DNA from: an uncultured Chromatiaceae bacterium
GTDB taxonomy: Bacteria > Pseudomonadota > Gammaproteobacteria > Enterobacterales > Alteromonadaceae
Length of the DNA: 5,717 bases
Assembly: GCA_937978655.1 (NCBI GenBank)
Contig: CALJUX010000031.1
Location: 1-5,717 of the forward strand
Direction of reading: 5' to 3'
The translations under genes were made by a program, and so were the position numbers. Below are positions 1 through 5,449 of this stretch, piece by piece. Below the pieces are notes generated by a model. That model ran no database searches. It worked only from the letters and a program-made list of their open reading frames with translations, and had not been told where the DNA came from. Every line of letters begins with the position of its first letter. The first letter of the stretch is position 1.

Positions 1-12
1 GAGGTGGATCAT
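1..12 (-). CDS. Possible start of a third gene (only four codons visible)
   Basis: An ATG at 12-10 on the minus strand opens a frame that runs off the window after four codons (M-I-H-L). It lies 11 bases after the stop codon of the preceding recombinase-like gene and is preceded by GAGGTG (20-15), a perfect six-base match to the Shine-Dalgarno consensus, 4 bases after its GAGG core. The spacing and context fit the next gene of a recombinase operon. The same frame is also open for 12 codons upstream of this ATG, so it could instead be the continuation of a frameshifted upstream gene. The product cannot be named. Confidence 0.35.
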
Positions 13-20
13 AACACCTC
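1..20 (-). promoter_or_regulatory. Possible hairpin hiding the ribosome binding site of the next gene
   Basis: The minus strand reads GAGGTG, an eight-base loop containing ATG, then CACCTC. The two arms are perfect 6-base complements. One arm is the Shine-Dalgarno sequence of the putative third gene and the other arm is its codons 3 and 4, so folding would block initiation. A ribosome finishing the upstream gene, whose stop is at 26-24, could open it and couple translation. A 6-bp stem can arise by chance, and the window ends exactly at the stem, so it may be longer. Confidence 0.35.
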
Positions 21-23
21 TAA

Positions 24-983
24 TCAGATGGCCAAATTCAGTGTGCCACTACAACGCATCAGCTCTTTTGCTTCACCTTCAGACAGTGCAATATCTATCT
101 GACTCAATGACGCACAAAGGCTGGACTCATACACGTGGTAATAAGTAAGCAAAAGTTCAGACAAGTTTGGCTCTAAGCGATGTGAGCGCGATTCGGCATT
201 ACCCCTAAATGATCCCTCCTTGCCTTTGAACGTTCGCAGGTGTAACTGCTCGACATCAGAAAAGTGGTGCTGAGTAAGAGGTTGCCAATCTCGGTTACTT
301 TCCTTGTGCGATTTAAACGTCTGGCCAACCCGCAAGAGGTCACACCATTTGAGCTGAACCAGTTGTACGGGTCTTCTTACGATGGCAACCATCAGCTGAC
401 AAGCCATTACACTTCTAAAACGACTAAAATTATTTTTTTTTGAAAACTCATCATTAAGCGTATGGAGTGTCTCAATTCGGAGAGCTTCAAGCAGATTGTC
501 ACGCTCGATTTCACTGTAAGCTCCGCTTGTTTCATCAAGGATACTTTTTGATCCATCCCTTGTACCTAAATTTTCATCTTTAACAATGTTATACAGCGGA
601 GTAAGAATATTACTACGGTACTCATGACTTCGCATACTAAGTGCGTATAGAGTATCTTTGACATTCTTTTTATAGCTTGTAAGAGTTCTCCACCACGCTT
701 CAAAGGTTGCAGGTTCTATGAATTGGCAAAGGATTTTTAAAGTGCAGACATGAGCATTGAGAGAGCCATGAGCATAAATTTTGGCAGCGTAAGCAATAGC
801 TAACCGTAGGTCGAGAAAAACGTCGCTGTCTAACGTATTCATCCAGTAAAGATAAAGCGTTTTCTTGTAACCAAGTATCCATACATCGGATAAGAGGTCA
901 AATTCATAGCCTGCTGCTTTTGATTGAAAGGTTCTTTTTCCTTCATAGCTATTTTTTAAGCTGTTAATTTCAAGGCTGTTCAT
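24..983 (-). CDS. Tyrosine recombinase-like protein lacking the C-terminal catalytic part
   Basis: This 319-aa protein looks like the N-terminal and early catalytic regions of a phage-integrase-family tyrosine recombinase. The best motif is the box-I Arg region VRRPVQLVQLKWCDL (about residues 202-216), with the catalytic Arg probably residue 204. FKGKEGSFR (about 252-260) could supply the beta-hairpin Lys. No HxxR box, Gly-His/Trp motif or final Tyr follows; the protein stops about 115 residues after the Arg. ATG at 983 is chosen over the TTG at 989 because it overlaps the upstream recombinase stop as ATGA and has GAGGGG at 995-990, 8 bases from the GAGG core. The gene is therefore translationally coupled to the active recombinase. 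It may be a naturally short non-catalytic partner, a truncated gene, or the first half of a frameshifted longer recombinase. The recombinase relationship is moderately sure; the state of the gene is open. Confidence 0.7.
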   Translation of the reverse strand: MNSLEINSLKNSYEGKRTFQSKAAGYEFDLLSDVWILGYKKTLYLYWMNTLDSDVFLDLRLAIAYAAKIYAHGSLNAHVCTLKILCQFIEPATFEAWWRTLTSYKKNVKDTLYALSMRSHEYRSNILTPLYNIVKDENLGTRDGSKSILDETSGAYSEIERDNLLEALRIETLHTLNDEFSKKNNFSRFRSVMACQLMVAIVRRPVQLVQLKWCDLLRVGQTFKSHKESNRDWQPLTQHHFSDVEQLHLRTFKGKEGSFRGNAESRSHRLEPNLSELLLTYYHVYESSLCASLSQIDIALSEGEAKELMRCSGTLNLAI

Positions 984-2299
984 TTGCAACCCCTCAGGTT
1001 TGGTAGGGATTGGCTTTGGTTCTTCGATGAAATTTCAGCCACCGTCACGGCTAATTGAAACGCGTTGTAGACGGATGCCATTTCTGAATTTGCCACCCAG
1101 CCCATCGCATATTTACGAAGGTCTTCAATTTTATCAGGTGAAAATCCTTTCTCTCTCGCCTTGTCTTCAAATGTTTCATTCCATTTATGACGAAGCAAAT
1201 GTGGGTGCAATGCTATTCCAACAGCGTCTCCAAATGTCTTAATTACCTTATGAATTGAGTTGTAAGACATTGGACTGCCAATAGTATTTCCTTTCTCCGA
1301 GATAAACACAAAGTCATGCCCAATTGCGTTTGGGATCCCTTTGCGGACGGTTTCGATGTAAAGCTTAATCAGGTTCATTAATTCACGGGAGATAGGGACA
1401 GATAATGCTTTTGTTTTGTTCTCGGCAGGAAGACGTCTGGTATCCGTTGGATCATTGGGTGTTCGGGTAAGGAGGAATCTAGGATTGTCCCAATCATCCA
1501 CTAAATAACTGACCTTCAACTTCAAAACTGCCCCGACACGTACTCCTGTATCAATCAATAGTTGAGCAATTATTTGATTTCGAAGTTTGCTCGATTTGAA
1601 TGGATTCTTAGTAGAGCATTCTTGAATAACTTCCAACAAATCAAAAAATTTATCGGATGGGATTGCAGATTCAAACGCATCTTTAGTAATCGTATTGTCT
1701 TTCCGCGAGCTAGATATTGCCGAGCTTATGTAGACCTTGAATTTATCAAATTGGTTTTCCGTGATGATTTGCTGCTTAGTTTCAGCTTTATCGTAGTGAT
1801 GGTACAGATATAAAAACTCAATATAGCATTTCAGGCGAGTGAGGCGTTGATTAAAAGTATGCGCTGACACTTCTGGTTGGCTGTTGGATGTCGCATGTAT
1901 TGCATCCCTGATCCTTTTCTCGGTTAGGCTAACTACTATGCTGTCTTTGTTATCACCATCTGTGTCGACATAGAATTTACAAGCACGAATATAGCGATTT
2001 ACTTCTTCAATAGATAGAAAAGTGCCATTTGCTACACGCTCAACTAGGTCAATACCTTCATCCATGAAGAAGCAGTATAGAAACTTCAACTCATAGGCAT
2101 ATTTCTTTCGTGTATAGAATGAAACTGACTGTTTTGAAGTACGTGATCTTACTGTAGAAAGTGGGGAACTATTATTGCCATTTAGGTAAGAATTCAGGTA
2201 CAAGCAGCAAGGTAAACCATTCCGAACAACAACGGGAAAAGAGTGGCCATTGATATCTTTGTATATTTTAACTTGAACGTAATTACCCAAATAATTCAT
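980..2299 (-). CDS. Tyrosine recombinase / site-specific integrase
   Basis: This complete 439-aa phage-integrase-family recombinase probably cuts and joins DNA through a covalent 3'-phosphotyrosine to integrate or excise the element. The N-terminal half (about 55-200) is rich in helix-forming residues and fits a core-binding (SAM-like) domain. The catalytic domain starts near 215. Visible active-site residues are Arg254 in TGVRVGAVLKL, Lys295 or Lys297 in ENKTKALSVP, His367 and Arg370 in HPHLLRH, Trp401 in MGW (Trp at this place is known from Cre) and nucleophile Tyr411 in SVYNAF. The start ATG at 2299 has no recognisable Shine-Dalgarno sequence (upstream bases CGTTTATTTTGCA). It is the first gene after the nth terminator and overlaps the next recombinase-like gene by ATGA. 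Its AT-rich codon use differs from rsx-nth, consistent with acquisition by transfer. The family is sure; target site and subfamily cannot be told. Confidence 0.93.
   Translation of the reverse strand: MNYLGNYVQVKIYKDINGHSFPVVVRNGLPCCLYLNSYLNGNNSSPLSTVRSRTSKQSVSFYTRKKYAYELKFLYCFFMDEGIDLVERVANGTFLSIEEVNRYIRACKFYVDTDGDNKDSIVVSLTEKRIRDAIHATSNSQPEVSAHTFNQRLTRLKCYIEFLYLYHHYDKAETKQQIITENQFDKFKVYISSAISSSRKDNTITKDAFESAIPSDKFFDLLEVIQECSTKNPFKSSKLRNQIIAQLLIDTGVRVGAVLKLKVSYLVDDWDNPRFLLTRTPNDPTDTRRLPAENKTKALSVPISRELMNLIKLYIETVRKGIPNAIGHDFVFISEKGNTIGSPMSYNSIHKVIKTFGDAVGIALHPHLLRHKWNETFEDKAREKGFSPDKIEDLRKYAMGWVANSEMASVYNAFQLAVTVAEISSKNQSQSLPNLRGCK
990..995 (-). promoter_or_regulatory. Ribosome binding site that decides the second recombinase start
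   Basis: GAGGGG lies inside the last codons of the upstream recombinase. Its GAGG core is 8 bases before ATG at 983 but only 2 bases before the alternative TTG at 989. This supports the ATG start and the ATGA overlap. Confidence 0.65.
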
Positions 2300-2326
2300 T
2301 GCAAAATAAACGACTGATTACACATA

Positions 2327-2335
2327 ATTTTACCA
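2327..2335 (-). promoter_or_regulatory. Candidate extended -10 promoter for the recombinase operon
   Basis: On the minus strand TGGTAAAAT fits an extended -10 element (TG, one base, then TAAAAT, five of six matches to TATAAT). It lies 27 bases before the recombinase ATG, giving a leader of about 20 bases. No good -35 lies at 17-18 bases. A TTTACA at 2359-2354 is 21 bases upstream, which is too far for standard spacing but would fit the weaker TATGGT hexamer at 16 bases. It sits after the nth terminator, where a separate promoter would be needed. Confidence 0.45.
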
Positions 2336-2362
2336 TAGTTGGCTTTTTCATTTTGTAAAGGC

Positions 2363-2388
2363 AAAAAAAAGGATTCCCGCAGGAATCC
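2363..2388 (-). terminator. Rho-independent terminator of the rsx-nth operon
   Basis: A perfect 7-bp stem, GGATTCC (2371-2377) with GGAATCC (2382-2388), closes a 4-base loop. On the minus strand it is followed at once by eight T residues (2370-2363). It lies 23 bases after the nth stop codon, so it ends the rsx-nth transcript. On the plus strand the stem is followed only by a mixed A/T stretch, so the terminator is mainly one-directional. It separates the host operon from the recombinase genes. Confidence 0.88.
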
Positions 2389-2411
2389 ATTAATTTGTCT
2401 AGGCTCATTCT

Positions 2412-3047
2412 TTACGTTTCTTTTGGTGGAGAGTACTCGCACAAATCTTCCACCAGGCAGCTGCCACATTTAGGCTTACGCGCCACGCAGGTATAGCGGC
2501 CGTGCAAAATCAGCCAGTGATGCACGTCGACTTTAAATTCGGCCGGCACTACTTTGAGCAGTTTCGCTTCCACTTCGTCGACGTTTTTGCCCGGCGCAAA
2601 ATTCATCCGGTTGCTGACACGGAAAATATGCGTATCCACCGCGATGGTCGGCCAGCCAAAGGCAGTATTAAGTACCACATTGGCGGTTTTCCGGCCCACA
2701 CCTGGCAAAGCTTCCAGCGCTTCGCGATTTTCCGGTACCTGACCGCCATGCTTATCCTGCAAAATCTGACAGGTTTTAATGACGTTTTCGGCTTTGGTAT
2801 TAAACAGGCCAATGGTTTTGATAAATTGTTTCACGCCTTCGACGCCCAAAGCCAGCATCGCCTCTGGAGTCGGGGCGGCGGCAAACAGGCCTCTGGTGGC
2901 TTTATTGACGCTGACATCTGTGGCTTGCGCCGATAACAGCACTGCGATTAGCAGTTCAAATGGGCTGCTGAATTCCAGCTCAGTTTCTGGCTTGGGGTTG
3001 GCCGCGCGCCAGCGGCTCAGCATTTCAATGCGTTTTTCTTTGTTCAT
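2412..3047 (-). CDS. nth: Endonuclease III (DNA glycosylase/AP lyase)
   Basis: This base-excision repair enzyme removes oxidised pyrimidines such as thymine glycol and nicks the abasic site by beta-elimination. The 211-aa length equals E. coli Nth. The helix-hairpin-helix LPGVGRKTA spans 114-122 with catalytic Lys120, and Asp138 lies in AVDTHIFRV. The C-terminal [4Fe-4S] loop has Cys187, Cys194, Cys197 and Cys203 in the C-X6-C-X2-C-X5-C pattern. All key positions match E. coli numbering. The frame is open upstream to 3236, but the start at 3047 is chosen because it gives the family N-terminus (MNKEKRIEML) and the longer form would run far into rsxE. It follows rsxE by 13 bases with only a weak Shine-Dalgarno sequence, so translation probably depends on coupling. 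It is the last gene of the operon, as in other gammaproteobacteria. Confidence 0.97.
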   Translation of the reverse strand: MNKEKRIEMLSRWRAANPKPETELEFSSPFELLIAVLLSAQATDVSVNKATRGLFAAAPTPEAMLALGVEGVKQFIKTIGLFNTKAENVIKTCQILQDKHGGQVPENREALEALPGVGRKTANVVLNTAFGWPTIAVDTHIFRVSNRMNFAPGKNVDEVEAKLLKVVPAEFKVDVHHWLILHGRYTCVARKPKCGSCLVEDLCEYSPPKET

Positions 3048-3060
3048 CCGTTGTGTTCGC

Positions 3061-3756
3061 TTAGCTGCTGCTGACCTGGGTGACACGCGCCCGCTGAATG
3101 CTGGTGTTTTGTTGCTGTCTGGCTTTACGCCGTGCCTCAATGGCATTTTTCGCCGCAATGAGGCAACCCAGCACCAGAAAAGCTCCCGGCGGCAGGATAG
3201 CCAGCAGGAAGTGGCTGTCGGCCTGATAGAGTTCAATTTTAAGCACTGTAGCCCAAGGGCCTAACAACAAATCGGCGCCGTCAAACAAAGTGCCCTGACC
3301 GAGAATTTCGCGGATGGCACCTAAGGTTGCCAGCACCGCACAAAAGCCGGTGCCCATCATCAAACCATCAAAGATGGACGGCAATACGGCGTTTTTCGAG
3401 GCAAATGCTTCTGCCCGGCCAATCACAATGCAGTTGGTCACAATCAGCGGAATAAAAATGCCCAGGGACTGATACAGCGCAAAAGTATAAGCGTGCATCA
3501 GTAACTCGATGGCGGTGACCACTGAGGCGATGATCATGACAAAAACCGGGATGCGGATCTCGTTAGGAATATGCTGGCGGAACAGGCTTATCACCCCGTT
3601 GGTGGCAGCCAGCACCAGCATGGTGGCAAAGCCCAGACCTAAGGCATTTGTTAAAGACGAGCTGGTGGCAAGCAGCGGACACAAACCGAGCAATTGCACC
3701 AGTCCCGGGTTGTTCTGCCACAAGCCATTGCGGATAATTTCCTGATATTGTTGCAT
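3061..3756 (-). CDS. rsxE: Electron transport complex subunit RsxE (RnfE)
   Basis: This is an integral inner-membrane subunit of the Rsx/Rnf electron-transfer complex, related to NqrD. It has about six membrane segments. Two conserved cysteines, Cys26 in LGLCPLLATS and Cys109 in VTNCIVIGRAEAFASKN, belong to the motifs that, with their RsxA counterparts, are known to hold an Fe-S cluster within the membrane. The start is ATG at 3756, giving 231 aa, the E. coli length. The in-frame GTG at 3762 is rejected because it is part of the Shine-Dalgarno sequence GAGGTGA. The gene begins 7 bases after the rsxG stop. The C-terminus (about 204-231) is a basic, Gln/Arg-rich cytoplasmic tail followed by Ser residues. 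The annotation rnfE would be equivalent; the rsx name follows E. coli usage. Confidence 0.95.
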   Translation of the reverse strand: MQQYQEIIRNGLWQNNPGLVQLLGLCPLLATSSSLTNALGLGFATMLVLAATNGVISLFRQHIPNEIRIPVFVMIIASVVTAIELLMHAYTFALYQSLGIFIPLIVTNCIVIGRAEAFASKNAVLPSIFDGLMMGTGFCAVLATLGAIREILGQGTLFDGADLLLGPWATVLKIELYQADSHFLLAILPPGAFLVLGCLIAAKNAIEARRKARQQQNTSIQRARVTQVSSS

Positions 3757-3758
3757 AT

Positions 3759-3765
3759 TCACCTC
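3759..3765 (-). promoter_or_regulatory. rsxE ribosome binding site overlapping the rsxG stop
   Basis: GAGGTGA reads across the end of rsxG: its first two bases are the last two of the rsxG TGA stop. The GAGG core is 5 bases from the rsxE ATG at 3756. This placement decides against the GTG start at 3762 and points to coupled translation of rsxG and rsxE. Confidence 0.7.
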
Positions 3766-4387
3766 AGGTTTCGCTGCAGCCGGTCGCCATAGCCGCCAGT
3801 TCCGGATGGGCTTTGATATACAGTGCGGCGCGTTTTACCGCGCCAACCACAGCGCGGGGTGTGATAGTTGCACCGGTAAACTGGTCAAATTCACCCCCGT
3901 CTTTTTTCACGGCCCAGCGTTTGTCATCGCTGGATTCAACGGCTTTACCGGCGAAACTCAGGATCCAGGGGTGGCGTTTAATCTCAATTTTATCGCCAAG
4001 TCCCGGCGTTTCTTTATGGGCCAGCGTGCGGACCCCCAGCACAGTGCCGTCTGCCCTGATCGCCGCCAGTAAGCTGATATTGCCGCTATAACCATCCGGT
4101 GCCACGGTTTCAGTGACATACACCGCAGACTGGCCGACCTGGGTGCGGTACATCCGGCTCGGACTGACCCCAAACGCCTCGACAGCATTAAGCTGCAGAC
4201 AATGCGCCAGCAGTGCATCGTCCTGATGATCCGCCGGCAGCACTTCTTTCAGCACTTTCAGTTTCTGTGCCTGCGACTGGGCGCTGATCCGCGGCGCCGT
4301 TAACTGATTGACGCCGGCGATCACGGCCACACAGCCGACCGCGGCCAGGCCTAATAACAATGCGTTTTTACTGACAAACTTCAGCAT
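3764..4387 (-). CDS. rsxG: Electron transport complex subunit RsxG (RnfG), covalent FMN protein
   Basis: This 207-aa subunit of the Rsx complex is related to NqrC. One N-terminal membrane anchor (about 8-28) is followed by a periplasmic FMN-binding domain. DQFTGAT at 168-174 is the D-x-x-T-G-A-T site at which the flavin transferase ApbE attaches FMN through a phosphoester bond, here to Thr174, the same number as in E. coli RsxG. The conserved HKETPGLGDKIE block is at 124-135. The start ATG at 4387 is 3 bases after the rsxD stop, with a GGGGA Shine-Dalgarno sequence inside the last rsxD codons. It lies between rsxD and rsxE as usual. The flavin probably passes electrons between RsxD and the membrane or periplasmic-side cofactors. 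No defect is visible. Confidence 0.96.
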   Translation of the reverse strand: MLKFVSKNALLLGLAAVGCVAVIAGVNQLTAPRISAQSQAQKLKVLKEVLPADHQDDALLAHCLQLNAVEAFGVSPSRMYRTQVGQSAVYVTETVAPDGYSGNISLLAAIRADGTVLGVRTLAHKETPGLGDKIEIKRHPWILSFAGKAVESSDDKRWAVKKDGGEFDQFTGATITPRAVVGAVKRAALYIKAHPELAAMATGCSET

Positions 4388-4390
4388 GGT

Positions 4391-5449
4391 TTAATTCCCC
4401 GGCCGGTGGCCGTAGGCCCGTGGTTTGGTATAGGCGTCAATCAACGGCACTGACAAATTGGCCAGCATCACGGCAAAAGCCCAGCCGTCGGGATATCCGC
4501 CAAAAGTCCGGATCACAAACACCAGCACGCCAATCAAAGCACCATAAATCAGCCGGCCTTTGGTGGTGGTGGAAGCGGAGACCGGATCTGTGGCAATGAA
4601 AAATGCCGCCAGCATAGTGCCGCCGCTGAGCAGATGAAACAATGGTGGCGCAAAGCGGTCACTGTCAGTCAGCCAGGCCAGCGTTGCACAGACGAACAAA
4701 CTGCCAAGGACTGCCGCCGGAATGCGCCATTGGATCACTTTACGTTGCAGCAGGAACAGACCGCCGAGTAAAAAGCCGAGGTTAATCCAGCTCCAGCCAA
4801 GCCCGGCGTAACTGTCAAACACTGGTTGTTGTACCGACTCGCTGACGGTCTTGCCGCGGCTCAGGTCATTGCGCAGTGTGTCCAGCGCCGTTGCCATCGT
4901 CCGCCCATCCACGTCGGCCTTCAGTTGTGATACCGAAAAGCCCTGACAGCTAAAGCCACTGAACACCAGACAGACCGGATCGGCGCCGGTCATGGCATGG
5001 TGCTGCAATTGGGTGGGCGGCAACCAGCTGGTCATTTGCTGCGGGTACGAGATCAACAGCAGCACATAAGCGGCCATTGCCGGGTTAAACAGATTGTGAC
5101 CAAGGCCGCCATACAACTGCTTGACCACGATGATGGCAAAAGCGCTGCCGAGCACAATAATCCACCAGGGCGCGGCGGCAGGAATGGCGATGGCCAGTAA
5201 CAGACCGGTCACCAGCGCGCTGTGATCTTTCAGTCGCAGCAATACTGGTTTGCCCCGCAGTTTCAGCATCGCCGCTTCGCTGGCCCAGGCGGTCAGCACG
5301 GCCAGCACAATTTGGATAAGCACCGCGTAGCCAAAAAAGTACAGTTGCGCGGCAATGCCAGGCACACAAGCCAGTGCTACAGTGCGCATCAGGGCAGGGG
5401 TTTGCGTCAGCGCGTGCTGATGTGGGGACGACGCAATACGAAAACTCAT
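4391..5449 (-). CDS. rsxD: Electron transport complex subunit RsxD (RnfD), covalent FMN membrane protein
   Basis: This 352-aa polytopic inner-membrane subunit is related to NqrB. Hydrophobic segments cluster at about 22-60, 78-135 and 216-335, separated by a hydrophilic loop (about 138-212). DGRTMAT at 181-187 fits the D-x-x-T/S-x-A-T flavinylation motif, with FMN expected on Thr187 as in E. coli and Vibrio homologues. Other family blocks are DHSALVTGLLLAIAIP (75-90), GHNLFNPAMAAYVLL (117-131) and SGGTMLAAFFIATDPVSAS (275-293). ATG at 5449 overlaps the rsxC stop as ATGA, with GGAG 8 bases upstream, so the two are translationally coupled. The FMN here and that on RsxG are both on the outer-facing side and need ApbE, which is not encoded in this window. 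Confidence 0.97.
   Translation of the reverse strand: MSFRIASSPHQHALTQTPALMRTVALACVPGIAAQLYFFGYAVLIQIVLAVLTAWASEAAMLKLRGKPVLLRLKDHSALVTGLLLAIAIPAAAPWWIIVLGSAFAIIVVKQLYGGLGHNLFNPAMAAYVLLLISYPQQMTSWLPPTQLQHHAMTGADPVCLVFSGFSCQGFSVSQLKADVDGRTMATALDTLRNDLSRGKTVSESVQQPVFDSYAGLGWSWINLGFLLGGLFLLQRKVIQWRIPAAVLGSLFVCATLAWLTDSDRFAPPLFHLLSGGTMLAAFFIATDPVSASTTTKGRLIYGALIGVLVFVIRTFGGYPDGWAFAVMLANLSVPLIDAYTKPRAYGHRPGN

Larger units (their letters stand above)
1..2362 (-). mobile_element. End of a putative integrated element (recombinase module), partial
   Basis: This AT-rich segment carries a complete tyrosine recombinase and a coupled second recombinase-like gene, and begins directly after the terminator of the conserved rsx-nth operon. 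By eye it is far richer in A/T than the rsx genes, which suggests a different origin. The right boundary is set only by the end of the nth terminator U-tract and the composition change. No att repeat could be identified because the other end is not in the window. A recombinase operon of two or more tyrosine recombinases at an element edge is known from Tn554-like and RIT elements; assigning this one to either class would be inference. A lone chromosomal recombinase operon remains possible. Confidence 0.55.

Noticed and set aside
1000..1813. Short plus-strand frames inside the recombinase gene
   Set aside because: They lie wholly within a gene with all catalytic motifs on the minus strand and have no ribosome site of note.
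2302..2355. CAAAAT / ATTTTG inverted repeat flanking the intergenic region, considered as a recombinase core site
   Set aside because: Six A/T-rich bases about 42 bases apart are expected by chance here; no longer symmetry or direct repeat supports an att site.
2363..2388. A bidirectional terminator or element inverted end at the nth hairpin
   Set aside because: The T-tract is present only on the minus-strand side and the hairpin is correctly placed for nth, so a simple operon terminator explains it.
3048..3236. Upstream extension of nth by 63 codons
   Set aside because: The extension overlaps rsxE in another frame, has no Nth-like sequence, and the ATG at 3047 gives the exact family length and N-terminus.
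2502..3264. Plus-strand open frames across nth and rsxE
   Set aside because: They are mirror frames of clearly conserved minus-strand genes and show no recognisable protein motif or ribosome site.
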